NCBI GenBank assembly: GCA_029964075.1
Contig: CM057138.1
Coordinates: forward strand, 5,698,932 to 5,762,931
Direction: 5' to 3'
Origin: Patiria pectinifera
Lineage: Eukaryota; Echinodermata; Asteroidea; Valvatida; Asterinidae
Length of the DNA stretch: 64,000 nucleotides
Numbering within the stretch: position 1 is the first letter of the stretch; the number at the start of each line of letters is the position of its first letter. The notes beneath the pieces were generated by a model. The model was given only the letters and a program-made list of their open reading frames with translations, had not been told where the DNA came from and made no database searches. A program made the position numbers and the translations under genes. Shown here one piece after another: positions 10,676 through 21,299 of this stretch.

Positions 10676-11133
10676 ACATTCACTATTTGTTTTATGCAAC
10701 GCCTGACTAAATCCTCGTCTCTGATTGGTCAGATCCACCAATTTTGTGACCGTGCAATGAAACTTCTATTAACCATGGAACTGAAGTTTTATATCTGCGG
10801 TGGGGCCCGACTGTGGGTTGGGACGAATAATGCAACGGCACATGATCAGCGATCCACCAATCAGATGACAGGCACATATTCAGGCGTTGTATATCAAAAT
10901 GGAAATGGAGTACCGAAGTGTGACGTCATTTAGAACCAGAAAGTGTAGTGCAAACGAATGGAGTACGCGCGCGTGTTGGTTCGCGGGCTGAATCACGCGC
11001 TAATGTCTTTCACACACATTTTGTGCGCGTGACGTATTCACTTCGGTACTCCATACCGCTTGCACAAAAGCTTGAGTACTAACAAATGCTCTAAAACATA
11101 GTGCCATCCAACGTGCTCTATGAAAACCCTTAC
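10676..11133 (-). other. Rest of laminin intron 25
   Basis: No gene is seen. It includes a GC-rich stretch near 10955-11035 with GCGCGCGTG and CACGCGCTAATG motifs and a short inverted pair (GGAGTACCGAAGTGTGACGT near 10906, and ACGTATTCACTTCGGTACTCC near 11032) that suggests another foldback element of about 150 bp. Confidence 0.5.
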
Positions 11134-11333
11134 CTGTGACGCCCTGGTGGCATTGATCTCAGCCAAGGCAGCTTGGTCCCTGGCCTTGATGGCATCCTCC
11201 TTGGCCGCATCGATGGTGCCCTGAGCTCCTACCGAGGTCTCGTTAGCCTGGTCAATCTTCCTTTCGATCTCTGGGATCCTCAGCATGGCATCAGCAGCTT
11301 CCATCTTGCTCTTCTCCACTTTCTCGTTGAAGC
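11134..11333 (-). CDS. LAMC1: Laminin gamma exon 25: coiled coil
   Basis: After GTTGCCAG it encodes GFNEKVEKSKMEAADAML, RIPEIERKIDQANETSVG, then GTIDAAKEDAIKARDQAALA and INATRASQ, followed by GTAAGG. The RIPEIERKIDQANE segment corresponds to RKIPAINQTITEANE of vertebrate gamma-1. Starts in phase 1 and ends in phase 0. The sequons NET and NAT are present. Confidence 0.93.
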
Positions 11334-11496
11334 CTGGCAACGGAAAAAGGACGAAGGAAATAATAGCTTTTTTCTTTTTATTTTTAAAGTGAATTTGATA
11401 ATGGATCCCTTGCCTGAACCACAGTCTGTTTGAAACAAGAAACAACACTTTTTTTCCCTGGCAGCACAGTGTGTCCAGAGTGCTGCACCATTTGTT

Positions 11497-12007
11497 TTAC
11501 AGGGAATGTACAGCATTTGCTTTTGCTGTAGTTTTCAGAAATAAATGGATTTGAAGGAATAGTCTTCAAGCAAATATTGTTAGACTGACTTGTTTGACGT
11601 TTTGGGTTCGTAGATGCAGGAAAAGCAAAGAAAACCAATCACCTGACCCCATTTAAGATGAAACGAAGCAATGTATAGATGTTGGGGAATTATAAGGTCA
11701 GAGAATCAGTCTAGCTGGCTTGTACCTCTTCACAGGTGTGTAATCAATTGCAAAGAAAATGCAGAATAACTAAATATGAAAAATTAGGAGCAGTTTTGAA
11801 AAAAGCCAGTTTCCTCCAACGTTAGTCGGCCGACCAGGGTTGGTTATGATACAAAAATACTACTTTACTTTAAAATGTCAACACACCAGGAAACATGATT
11901 GTACGGGATGCTTTAAACTGTCATTCATTAACAATCCAGTAAAGAACTTCGTGGTAATTTGATCATTTTGGTTTTTGATGTTTGCAAATGTTGTATCTTC
12001 CCTTTAA
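11497..12007. mobile_element. TTAA-flanked MITE, AGGGAATGTACA family, copy 1
   Basis: The left end is TTAC-AGGGAATGTACA (one change from TTAA) and the right end is TTGTATCTTCCCT-TTAA. It shares its full length with copies at 35828-36304, 40085-40609, 53389-53937 (reversed) and a truncated one at 29000-29306. A CTAGCTGGC-TGTACC-TTCA segment is conserved inside. Confidence 0.75.
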
Positions 12008-12163
12008 TGTGGAGAAAATTCTACATTTTTCTGGTTGGCATGGGGGGAGCACCACCCTTATATATCTCTTGGAGGACTGCTGTAGGTGTGTTATTCCTAT
12101 TGACACCGGAAGAATTTTTATCTTCATCGATTACAAGGAGTGACAAAGCTGATGACTGCTCAC

Positions 12164-12278
12164 CTAGGAGGTCTTCCAGGATCTGTTCGGCCTGTTCTAG
12201 GGTTTTTTCTCCCTGCGCCTTGGCATCTTGTGCGTCCGCCTCGGCACCGTGGGCCTTGGCCATCAAGAGATCCAGTTT
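12164..12278 (-). CDS. LAMC1: Laminin gamma exon 24: coiled coil
   Basis: Follows a GATAG acceptor. It encodes KLDLLMAKAHGAEADAQD, then AKAQGEKTLEQAEQILEDLL, with a GTGAGC donor. It matches the vertebrate stretch around DQLLARADAAKALAEEA and DILNNLKDF. Starts in phase 0 and ends in phase 1. Confidence 0.92.
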
Positions 12279-12336
12279 CTATCCAAAAAGAAGAAAAAAA
12301 TCTCAATAAATAACTGATTGTATAATCAAGTTCTTA

Positions 12337-12730
12337 TTAACCCTAACCATCCCAAATCCTCCAAATTCCATGTATTGCAAATTGGAGGAATTTGCAGGAT
12401 TGAGGTTACATGGCAAAAGTGCGATGCTGATTTCGAAGGACGCATTGTGTCAAGGTCTTGGTGCCGTGCATAAATCTAGGCCTACATTATACTTGGAATC
12501 CTCCACACTGCTCCAGGATGTCACTGCCTCTGCCTCAGCCTATTGACAGTCATAGCCGGAGGATTCTGCAGGATTCAGGCAGTGGTCACCTCTCCACAGA
12601 CCATATTCAAGAAATAAAGGAGGACTTTGCAGGATTCAGGCTATGCTGTTTTTCCATGAGGCCAGTTGGAGGATTTTGCAGGATTGAGGCTACATTCTAG
12701 CAAAAAAGCCTAGGGAGTTAGGGTTATTAA
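12337..12730. mobile_element. TTAA-flanked MITE, CCCTAACCATCCC / GAGGATTTTGCAGG family, copy 1
   Basis: Starts TTAA-CCCTAAC and ends GTTAGGG-TTAT-TAA. The interior repeats TCCTGCAAAATCCTCCA in both orientations. A reversed close copy is at 60361-60776, and a related element with CCATCAAAATCCACCAG-type motifs is at 26872-27272. Confidence 0.75.
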
Positions 12731-13035
12731 TGGTGTTCTGTCCATGCCATTTTTGAGTTTTACTCCGAAATACTTGTTTTTTCTTTCTTTGAAATTGCAA
12801 TTTTTTTTTTTTTTAAGGAATACAAGACTCTTATGGAGTTAGTCTCTTTAATATGATTTCTCATGAAACTTAAGGTTAATTATCATTCATTAACAGAAAG
12901 GAATAATGATAGATACATATTGATCTTATCCACAACCCTATACAAGAACAATTAATAACATTATATTAGACACAAATAAGTACCTAGTCCTGTTAGTTTC
13001 GTTTTTGTTTGCTTTCTGAATTTCATGATTTATTT

Positions 13036-13214
13036 GTAAAGCCCGGTTCACACTCGGCGCGAAAGCAAAAGCGAACGCGAATTTGTGATGTCATGGCAAG
13101 TATTCCCGCTGCGAATTCGTAAAAGTTCAACTCTGGCGAATTTCGCAGCGAATGGTTCATGACGTCAAATTCGCTTCGCACTCGCTTTCGCATGAAGTAT
13201 GAACCGGGCTTTAC
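13036..13214. mobile_element. Short palindromic MITE, GTAAAGCCCGGTTCACAC ends
   Basis: GTAAAGCCCGGTTCACAC at the left is mirrored by TATGAACCGGGCTTTAC at the right. The inner GCGAAAGC, GCGAATTTG and GACGTCA motifs are also mirrored, so nearly the whole 179 bp is a hairpin. The window ends at 63972-64000 inside another copy of the same motif. Confidence 0.75.
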
Positions 13215-13529
13215 TGTCCTTTCATCTTTGCTGTAGCCCAACAAGTTTTGACTCGCCAGCCGGGCTACTTAAGGAAGAGTTTGACTAGCCTGCCGCTGTT
13301 TTGACTAGCATTTGTCTAGCGGGCTACCACTAAAGTCGAACCCTGCTATCAAGTGCTAGCAAAAAACTGACGCAGTCAGAAGTTAAGAGAATGTACTGAT
13401 TTGTTAAAATGGGTTTGTATCACGTGCTTGGTGTTTTCAATTTTAGACACATGATTGTATCACGTTTCAATGTTAAATGTGTGATGAAACTAGCAGAAAA
13501 ATCCGGCGGAATGAGCCAGGTCGCTTTAC

Positions 13530-13652
13530 CTGCTGTGCTTTGGTGCCATCCTCTAGCAGTTTGCTTGCTTCTTGGGCTTGCTGTTCAACCTGAGCCAACA
13601 GGTCCTGGTTGGTAGCCTTCACCTCGGCCGCTTTCTCCTTGATCATCTCAGC
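13530..13652 (-). CDS. LAMC1: Laminin gamma exon 23: coiled coil
   Basis: After TGTTTCAG it encodes AEMIKEKAAEVKATNQDLLA, QVEQQAQEASKLLED and GTKAQQ, then GTAAAG. It is 41 codons in phase 0 at both ends, and aligns with the vertebrate segment DMRGKELEVKNLLEKGKTEQQ. Confidence 0.9.
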
Positions 13653-14675
13653 CTGAAACAGTCATTTTAAAATGAGCCGTTAATTATTTTAATAATAGTT
13701 TTAATAATTGTGCAATAGGGTTGTGCATTTGCCGGAAGTACGGGAATTGAGTATCCGACTGAAACAGATCACGGATAACCGGGTACTCGTTTAAGAAACC
13801 CAACCCTAAAATGTAAGTCTCCAAAGTTGCTGTACAGACTGTTCATAAAAGTCAGCACGATAACACTACCACATCAGTGCGTCAATGCAGCAAGATACAG
13901 TGTGTACAGTGAGCTCACAATACATGTAGTTTTACATTGTAAATTGCATTTTCGCAGGCCTCATTTTCGTCGGGTGCGTGGAAGAAGGTCGTTAGGGCAA
14001 AAAAAGGGGTCAAAAGGTCAAATTTGGATTTTTCAAAATATGTTCCAAGTGCGCTAACGTCCAACTGAAGTGGGTACTAAAGCCAAGTTTATTCCCAGCA
14101 AAAGGACGTTATGATTTAACATGCTGCCTAAGTACATGTTTAAGGGGGAGTTCCTGGTACAAGGTCGTTAGCATAAAAATGTAAATAACTTCAAAATTAT
14201 AAAGTAATACTTTAAAATACAAATGCACAATATTTTTGTAGCTATTAACGAATTTCACTAGTCAAAATTTCAGCCTCATGTGATTATTAATTTAGAAATG
14301 GGAGCCCAAAACCTTTCAACTCGATTATCTTCACAAATCTTTTTGTTTTTTGCGTGCCTGGGCTGCTAACATCCTTTCCCTTGGCACACGACGAAATGAT
14401 AGACGATTTTTACTTTTTCCCCACTTTAACCACGTTGTGTTGTTTGATTTCAAGTTAAAATTAAATAAATCTCGCACATGGAATGCACATAACACTTGTC
14501 GGTGGCGAAGGTTTTAATTTTAGAGTGGTACCACCAGCAAACACAACTACCGGTATTGCACAATTGGGAGTCTAGGAGCTAATCCCAATTTTTTTAAACT
14601 TCCCTGATGTGTTGGAACATTAACCAATATTTGAAGTGTGTTCAGCTCATGAATGTGTACGAGGCGAAGCAATAC
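13653..14675 (-). other. Laminin intron 22
   Basis: AT-rich, with no gene or clear element. Two GGTCGTTAG-containing pieces (near 13985 and 14162) and an ACGTTAT/AAGGTCGTTAGCATAAAA pair hint at an old repeat. Confidence 0.5.
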
Positions 14676-14850
14676 CTGTTCCTTGATGTCCCCGGCGCTT
14701 TTATTCAGCGCCTCCCCGTCATACGATGCCAGTGACTGCTTGGACTTGGCCAGCATCGCGGTGGACTCCGCGTGGACGGCGTCGGCCTTGGTCTTGGAAT
14801 CCTCGGCTAGCTGGGCAGCCTCCTCGAACAGATCCTGGGCATTGCCGTAG
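14676..14850 (-). CDS. LAMC1: Laminin gamma exon 22: coiled coil
   Basis: After ATCTACAG it encodes YGNAQDLFEEAAQLAEDSKT, then KADAVHAESTAMLAKSKQSL and DGEALNKSAGDIKEQ, followed by GTATTG. It corresponds to the vertebrate KYEQAKNISQDLEKQAARV region onwards. Starts in phase 2 and ends in phase 0. Confidence 0.92.
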
Positions 14851-15485
14851 CTGTAGATCAGACAAACCATACAGAACTATACTATGAGCTGATGTAGTGC
14901 TAACTTGGAAAAAATCTAAAGAAATTACACTGTGGAATCTCTTTGAGAGAGAAAATCAGAATGTTGACACGAGGCATTTCTGACTAACTTTGGAAGTAAA
15001 TCCATATCAGACTGGCATTTCAAAACTAAACTAGAAAGCACTCAGAGAGCGCACACCTCCGCCAAGGCTAAACAATTTCCCGCCATTACACACAGCACCA
15101 ACGCACAAACGTGGTTTCTAAAACGAATCCTTAAACTCAAACATTTTGTAGTTTATATGTTTATGCCTGTGTTGGTCTACCTTTCCACTCCCCCATTGTA
15201 TAAAATGGTCTAGTCCATTGACCTGTGTGATTAAATTAGGTGGGTGATAAGGCACACAGGATCAAGTGGTAAGTCCCACGCACACGAAGCTGGTCACACA
15301 GGGTGAAAGTTTTCCATATGATGGGTGAAAAATCCTGAAAAATAATCCTGCATCCAGATGAAGATCCAGATCACTTCCAAAATCTAATCGATTTGGCTTA
15401 GGACTGAGATAACTTGAGAGGACTGACTTGTGATGGACTTTATGAGGACGTGTTTTGAGTTGACTGCAACAATGACCACACTTAC
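14851..15485 (-). other. Laminin intron 21
   Basis: No gene and no clear repeat were seen. The stretch is ordinary AT-rich intron sequence. Confidence 0.5.
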
Positions 15486-15620
15486 TCTGTCTCCACTTTG
15501 CTGATCTGGTCTTCGATGCTGGAGTCTGCCCCCGTCTCTTGGACCAGCCTCAGGGCCTCTTCTGATGTGGCCTTGGCTTCGTTGGCAGTGCCTTCTATCT
15601 CACCGGATAACTGTTCCTGA
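15486..15620 (-). CDS. LAMC1: Laminin gamma exon 21: coiled coil
   Basis: After TTATCGCAG it encodes QEQLSGEIEGTANEAKATSE, then EALRLVQETGADSSIEDQIS and KVETE, with GTAAGT as donor. It matches the vertebrate DTSTEAYNLLLRTL and FEIEELNRKY region in position. Starts and ends in phase 2. Confidence 0.9.
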
Positions 15621-15867
15621 CTGCGATAAGATCAGAGATAACCAATAACCAAATCAGTATTTCAAATGCACGAATGTTACCAACAATAATAAGTATTTTG
15701 ATTGGTCACTGTTAATGATTTTAGAGGTTGCCCTCGGTTCAGCAGAAGTCTGTTCGGTAATTGTCTGAATATCAAGTGTTTTAGGGCTGTGGCTTTGGTT
15801 GTTTAACAGTAAATAACACCATAACCGTTAAAAAACATGAGCTGGTGAGCTGGTCAACTTTTTGGCC

Positions 15868-16508
15868 AACCAACCAACCAGCCAGGCAGGCAGCCAGCCA
15901 GCCAACCATCCGAAAGCCAGCTGGCCAACCAACCAACCAACCAACCAGCCAGCCAACAGCTAGCCAACCAACCAACCAACCAGCCAGCCTACCAGGAAGC
16001 AAGCCAGCCAGCAAGCCAACAAGCCAGCTAGCCAGCCGAGCAGCCGGGGAGCCAGCCAGCCAGTCAACCAGCCAGCCAAACATCCAAAGGCCAGCCAGCC
16101 AGACAACCAACCAACCAACCAGCCAGCCAGTCAACCAACCAGCTAGCCAGCCAACCAACCAACCAACCAGCCAACCTACCTACCAGCCAGCCAGTCAGCC
16201 AGCCGGGGAGCCAGCCTGCCAGTCGGGGAGAAGGGGAGCCAGCCAGCCAGCCAGCCCACCAACCTACCAGCCAGCCAGCCAGCCAGCCAACAGGGGAGCC
16301 AGCCATCCAGGGAGCCAGCCAACCGGCCAGCAAAACATCCAAAGGGCAGCCAGCCAACCAACCAACCAACCAGCCAGTCAACCAACAGCCAGCCAACAAG
16401 CCAGCCAACCTACCAGCCAGCCAGCCAGCTGGGGAGCCAGCCAGCCAGCAAGCCAGCAAACAAACAAACCTGCCGGGGAGCAAGCCAGCCAGCCAACCAA
16501 CCATTTCA
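15868..16508. repeat. (CCAA/CCAG)n tetranucleotide tract, about 640 bp
   Basis: Almost uninterrupted CCAGCCAACCAACCAGCCAG units on the + strand, hence GGTT/GGCT on the transcribed strand. All phases stay open over long distances on both strands because of the 4-bp period and lack of stops. It fills most of laminin intron 20 and stops 28 bases from the donor of exon 20. Confidence 0.95.
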
Positions 16509-16536
16509 AGCCACTTTAAACACGAATGTCCCTTAC

Positions 16537-16717
16537 CCAGCAGCTAGATCCCTGGCCTGCTTAGCCAGTTGTTGCATCTCCAGTGCTTGTTCAGACATGT
16601 TCCTTGCCGTGTCATTCAGCTCTTTCAGTACCTTCCAGCCTCCGAGGTCCAAATAAGCCTGGGCCTCTGCCAGGGCTTTCTTGGCTCTGTCAATGATGAC
16701 AAATGCTTGGGCAAGCT
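16537..16717 (-). CDS. LAMC1: Laminin gamma exon 20: coiled coil
   Basis: After TTCCATAG it encodes ELAQAFVIIDRAKKALAEAQ, AYLDLGGWKVLKELNDTARN and MSEQALEMQQLAKQARDLAAG, then GTAAGG. It aligns with the vertebrate RELEKAKVAAANVSV to EEARKLAERH stretch. Starts in phase 1 and ends in phase 2. The donor directly precedes the GGTT/GGCT tract in the transcript. Confidence 0.92.
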
Positions 16718-17019
16718 CTATGGAATCAAGTCAAGAGTAAGGACTAGTCAGAATTTCTTGTCTTCGGCTTTTGCTTGCAATTAGACCTGCGTCTATGTGT
16801 CTTCCTTTGAAAAAATATAGGTAGAATAACAAGCAATTTCCAAAATGTTCAAAATGGCTTTGGCTTATTCTACCTATTTTTTTTCAAACGACAAATGTGC
16901 GATGGCCCTATGGCCAAATACCTTTCTCATGACATACTCTGGCTGTGTGCCAAATTCCATGCTTGTATCAAAGGCACATTCCCATCACATCTGCTACATC
17001 AAATCATCATCCACGAACT

Positions 17020-17335
17020 GACACACACAAGTGGGTGTCAGTTCGTGAAAACAGCAGAATCAAGAAATTTGGTTTCACGAACTGACATCTGGTAGTGCGC
17101 GCGCATTGACACTGACGCCAAAAAAATGAAGATTCATAAACTGACACCCAAGCATGATGCAGCAATATAGAAAGGAGAAAAAAAATGTTTCAATTGGTGA
17201 AATTAAGGTCAGTGTCAGTTCGTGAAACCCAAAATGTACGGGGTGCACTCTCAAAGTACAGCACCGTTTAGGATGTCAGTTCGTGAAATCCTAAATAACC
17301 CATTTCGGTAAATACGCGCACATGAGTGTCAGTTA
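17020..17335. repeat. Cluster of TGTCAGTTCGTGAAA motifs
   Basis: TCACGAACTGACA or its complement occurs at about 17016, 17036, 17071, 17215 and 17274, with degenerate versions near 17137 and 17324. The copies occur in both orientations, suggesting a small foldback or satellite-like element. It abuts the 96-bp tandem array. Confidence 0.7.
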
Positions 17336-17340
17336 GCGGT

Positions 17341-17715
17341 GCCAATGATGAAATGCTCGCTGAAGTTCTTTTCCACATAGGCGAACGGGCACGCGAAGCT
17401 TCCAGTACGCATTGCCGTATGCGCTGAGCAAAATACGTTAATGATGAAATGCTCGCTGAAGTTCTTTTCCACATAGGCGAACGGGCACGCGAAGCTTCCA
17501 GTACGCATTGCCGTATGCGCTGAGCAAAATACGTTAATGATGAAATGCTCACTGAAGTTCTTTTCAACATAGGCGAACGGGCACGCGAAGCTTCCAGTAC
17601 GCATTGCCGTATGTGCTGAGCAAAATACGTTAATGATGAAATGCTCGCTGAAGTTCTTTTCCACATAGGCGAACGGGCACACGAAGCTTCCAGTACGCTG
17701 AGCAAAATACGTTAA
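17341..17715. repeat. Minisatellite, 96-bp unit, four copies
   Basis: GATGAAATGCTCGCTGAAGT begins units at 17347, 17443, 17539 and 17635, an exact 96-bp period, with very few substitutions. The last unit is cut short. Because 96 is a multiple of three, frames stay open on the - strand, but there is no family match and it lies inside laminin intron 19. Confidence 0.93.
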
Positions 17716-17716
17716 C

Positions 17717-17864
17717 TTAACCCTAACGTCACCTAAAGCTACAAAATACTACTGAGTAGTAACCTGTAGTATGCATTTCGTTCCATACAAAGGTGCACAA
17801 CACATGTAGCATTCTGTGGTGTTTGGTACTTGACCCCCAAAGAGCCCTTAGGGGTAAGGGTTAA
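17717..17864. mobile_element. Short TTAA-flanked MITE, CCCTAACG...GGTAAGGG
   Basis: TTAA-CCCTAACGTC at the left and GGGGTAAGGG-TTAA at the right, 148 bp in total. It lies directly beside the 96-bp minisatellite and ends about 55 bases from exon 19. Confidence 0.55.
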
Positions 17865-17918
17865 CCTCTCTAATAATGGATTTTTCGCGCGAAGGGGATT
17901 TTTGAAGGGTGCACTCAC

Positions 17919-18047
17919 CTTCCGAGCTGTCAGCCGAGTCTCCCTCAGCGGTGTTGATGTTCTTCATGATCTGGCTGAGCTGCTCCTTCAGTGCATTGAT
18001 GCTATCTTGAAGGTCTCTCAGCTGATTGGCAAGCTGAGAATCAATGG
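17919..18047 (-). CDS. LAMC1: Laminin gamma exon 19: coiled coil
   Basis: After TGCTTTCAG it encodes AIDSQLANQLRDLQDSINAL, then KEQLSQIMKNINTAEGDSAD and SSE, with GTGAGT as donor. It matches the vertebrate NLMDRLQRVNNTLSSQI region. Phase 1 at both ends, 43 codons. Confidence 0.92.
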
Positions 18048-18223
18048 CTGAAAGCACATTGGAAACGAAAAGTATTACAGATTTAAAGATGTAAATGGGC
18101 AATTGTGTATTTCAACTGTGCATACGTACATTGATATTGGTCACAGGTCAGTCGGGATAATTGAACGCGCATGAACGCAGGGAAATAGGTGCACAACGCT
18201 TGTGTGTTGATTACAAGCAGAAT

Positions 18224-18650
18224 GGGAGTTCGTGTAACATCGCGTAACATCGCGAAGTCTGCAATTTTATTCCGAAGGAACTTTTGCCTGGACTACCTCT
18301 TCAAGATACCAAACTGGCTTGTTGGAATTTAGTCTAATTAATCTGATATCTCTTGAAAACAGGCATTACGAACAGAATGGGTGCTCGCATAACATCACGT
18401 CAGCGATTTTATCCTGATGGACCTTTGGCATGGACTACCTCTTTGAGATACCGAACTGGCTTGTTGGAATTTGGTCTAATTGATCTGATATCTCTTAAAA
18501 ACAAGCATTACTAGCAGAATGGGTGCTCGCATAACATCGCGTCAGCGATTTTATGCCGAAGAACCTTTGGCATGGACTACCTCTTCGAGATACCGAACTG
18601 GCTTATTGGAATTTGGTCTTGATCCGATTTCCCTTAAAAACAAGCAGAAT
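18224..18650. repeat. Three direct repeats of about 130-155 bp
   Basis: Units start at about 18224, 18379 and 18521 with GGGTGCTCGCATAACATC (GGGAGTTCGTGTAACATC in the first). They share GGACTACCTCTTCGAGATAC and TGGCTTGTTGGAATTTGGTC. Units two and three are more alike, so they duplicated later. An apparent + strand frame at 18519-18923 runs through it and looks fortuitous. Confidence 0.85.
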
Positions 18651-19374
18651 CTGTGGGTGAGGCGTTGTAAACCAAATGCCGACAGCTTTAACTCTTGGTA
18701 CACTGTATATAAAACTAGCCTCCCTCTATTTTCTGAGGCGAATAGAATGCTCCATAGATTGCCTAAAGAAGCTTGTTTGACTAGTCTACACCTGACGAAG
18801 CAGTCAATAATTCGTCGGTCGCACCACGAAGTGGCATATCACATGCACAAAGTCCATAGACGATACGTCACTTTATGTTATAACACGTCACTCACAGATT
18901 TTGTATGTCAATTGGCCGAGTGACTCACTTGGCATATGCTACTTTTACAATCTTGCTGTGCACAGTCAACATGACTATACAACAGCTGCCTCGGTCTAAA
19001 AAGTGCTTTACGTGCAGAAACCAACATGGCAACCAGAGGTCTGTGTGAACACGCATGTAGACCGTGTAGTAAAGTTTTCGCGTTTCAAAGTGAATGTTTC
19101 AAAATGCTCTTATTTTAACCAGAATTAATTTCTTTGGCTGAAATTCGGACTTGATATCCCTTTTCTAAAACTCTTCCATTTGCGACAACTGATCAACCCA
19201 CCTTGGAAATTCCTAGTTTTTGAGTAAAATCCATATATCTATTTCGTGAATACCTTGTGGAGACCTATTCATCTGTAGAAATTGCCCTGTGGAGACCTAT
19301 ACAATCTTTTGTTCCCTATTGTGGAAATGTCTCCACAAGGATACAAATTTGAGATTGTGTGTGCGCGTTGCACA

Positions 19375-19550
19375 TATTGGGCGGGCCGTCACCGCGTTAT
19401 GGGGATTTTTTTCTTTGTTAGGATAATTAGGACCGAGTTGTGGGGACTATCTGCTGTCCCCATAGCATCTGCTGTCCCCATAGCGTCTACGGTCCCCATA
19501 GTACCATGGGACAACTCGTACAAGAATGTGTGTTCCCACACGCTACAGAG
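19375..19550. repeat. GTGGGGAC-rich dispersed repeat, copy 2 (inverted)
   Basis: Inverted relative of 7236-7363: TTAGGACCGAGTTGTGGGGA followed by three TGTCCCCATAG units and GTCCCCATAGTACCATGGGA. It lies in laminin intron 18. Confidence 0.55.
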
Positions 19551-19799
19551 ATGAGTTCAAGCATTTCATGATGGGGTAGTTTGAAAAAGTCCAAGTAAAT
19601 CTATGGTTGAAGAGTTATAAAATAAATATCGACTGCTTTAACTTGTGGTGTAGTAAAACTATCCTCCCTCGGTGCTCCACGGAGAGTTCCATTTCACTTG
19701 GCTGTGCCTCGGGAAAAACACGGTGTCAATGGATCACCTCGGGAGGCTAGTTTTACTATACCACTCCAAGCAGTCAATAGTAGTGCACTATTCCCCTAC

Positions 19800-19991
19800 C
19801 GACTGCCTCCTCAGCGTCAGTCATCGTGTTGTCCAGGTCCTCCTCCAGCTCAGCCAGTCGCTTCTCAAACTCAGCATCGTTGACAATGTCTGGGTTGTTG
19901 CCCACATTGTTGATCAGTTCTTCCAGCTGCTCTAGCTTGTCCCTGTGGTCGTTGACGCGATCCTGGACTAGAGTGTAGCAGGCAGGGCACG
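19800..19991 (-). CDS. LAMC1: Laminin gamma exon 18: start of the coiled coil
   Basis: After CACCTGTAG it encodes PCPACYTLVQDRVNDHRDKL, then EQLEELINNVGNNPDIVNDA and EFEKRLAELEEDLDNTMTDA. The CPAC pair matches vertebrate ECPACYRLVKDKVADH, the interchain-disulfide cysteines at the top of the coiled coil that join gamma to alpha and beta. Phase 1 at both ends. Confidence 0.96.
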
Positions 19992-20454
19992 CTACAGGTG
20001 GGGTTGCAAGGGTTGAGTGAAACAGAAACAAGGCAAGGATTATTTAAACAGATGGACTATGGGCTCCGTGCGCCAATGAAAGAGGGCGCCCTTTTACCTA
20101 GCAACGACGTCCCATGGGTCGGACATTTAACTGGCTGACGTGCACCGTTCCTTGGGTGTGACACACGTACACCAGGGGGTTTGTGCTATGTACACGCAGT
20201 GGTACGGCCGCCGGTCGCGGCAAAATTGCAGTCAGGCAAGATGGCGTCGTTCTGTCACCCCCAACTGTACTTTCTTTGCCAGTGAGGGGGTACTTGTGAA
20301 TTGAGCGGATACCGCTGTAGTCATTGATTGAGCACAATTGAAGTTCAAACAGAAGACAAATGTCTTAGTAAAAAAAACAGTAAGTCTATTGTTTATCTCA
20401 CGTTTCCTTGGCACGAACCAACTTAAAATATTTTTATTTCCCCCTGAATGGGAT

Positions 20455-20720
20455 GCCAGTCCATCGCAGGTTACTCCCCAGCTTATGCTAATACAGTTGA
20501 AGCTACTTGAGCCGTACTCGACTCAACGTTGTGATCAATGGTTTCTCCAATACTCGAAATTTGTCTCTGCTAATGCCCATTTATACTCCTGGATGGAGAG
20601 AGGCAAAGTGTGGGTGAAGTGGCTTGCCCAAGGACACAACACATGACCAGCACCTGGTTTCGATCCCCCACACACTTAGCATGAGTCACAAACCCTAACC
20701 ACTTCCCCACCCGCAACCCC
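20455..20720. repeat. Dispersed repeat with TGGCTTGCCC-AGGACACAACA, copy 1
   Basis: Shares CAGTCCATCGCAGGTTACTC, TTTATACTCCTGG, AAGTGGCTTGCCC and GGACACAACA-ATGACCAGCA with 49134-49320. In the second copy the end reads as a tRNA-like B-box on the - strand (GGGTTCGAATCC), so this may be a SINE family. Confidence 0.6.
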
Positions 20721-20858
20721 CCCCCCACCAAACCAGTGGTCTCATCCACCTCTCCCTTTTTAAAAGTTGTGGAGATATTTGTGCCCGAAGTTCATAGCCA
20801 TGAACGCAGAATTCACAAGTCTGACTCCCGCTCAAGACTAAACGAATATCTGGCTTAC

Positions 20859-20996
20859 GTATGCATCCCAGGGCAATGTTGTAGTGGTTTTCTCTGCAGT
20901 TGTCGCATTTCTCCCCGATCACGCCATCTTTACAGACGCACACGCCATCACTGCTGCAGTTGAGCTGGGCTGACCCCTGACGATCGCAGTTGCAAG
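20859..20996 (-). CDS. LAMC1: Laminin gamma exon 17: last LE module
   Basis: After TTTTAAAACAG it encodes SCNCDRQGSAQLNCSSDG, VCVCKDGVIGEKCDNCRE and NHYNIALGCI, with the eight-cysteine LE spacing. It aligns with the vertebrate CDCHPEGSLSLQCKDDG module just before the coiled coil. Phase 1 at both ends. Confidence 0.95.
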
Positions 20997-21299
20997 CTGT
21001 TTTAAAAAAAGCATCAAATACAAACAAATTTCAATTTACTGGATACTTGGTGATTTTCTTCTCCGCAATACTCCACGTGGAAGTCTAACAAGGAGGCCTT
21101 GGGAAGTGAAACTTAACTTAATCTTCGAAGGCGTTATGGTTTGGGGCGTCTATGGTGTCTTGAGGGAGTTTGTTCCATTGCCTGAGCTTAATAGCTCTGT
21201 GAACGCTGTATATTCCGAGAAAACAATATTCTAATATCTCAATTTCAATTCAAAAGTTGCAGAGTTGCCTACCAGTGAATACCCTTTTATAAAGGGTAC

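Noticed and set aside
15845-16519. Long open frames on both strands rich in PTNQPASQ- or GWLVGWLA-like repeats
   Set aside because: They are translations of a CCAA/CCAG tetranucleotide tract inside a laminin intron; no start, splice or family support.
17268-17705. A 145-codon - strand frame with four 32-residue repeats
   Set aside because: The 96-bp minisatellite has a period divisible by three, so frames stay open by arithmetic. It is intronic and matches no family.
18519-18923. A 134-codon + strand frame
   Set aside because: It runs out of a three-copy direct repeat and has no recognisable domain; it is antisense to the laminin intron.
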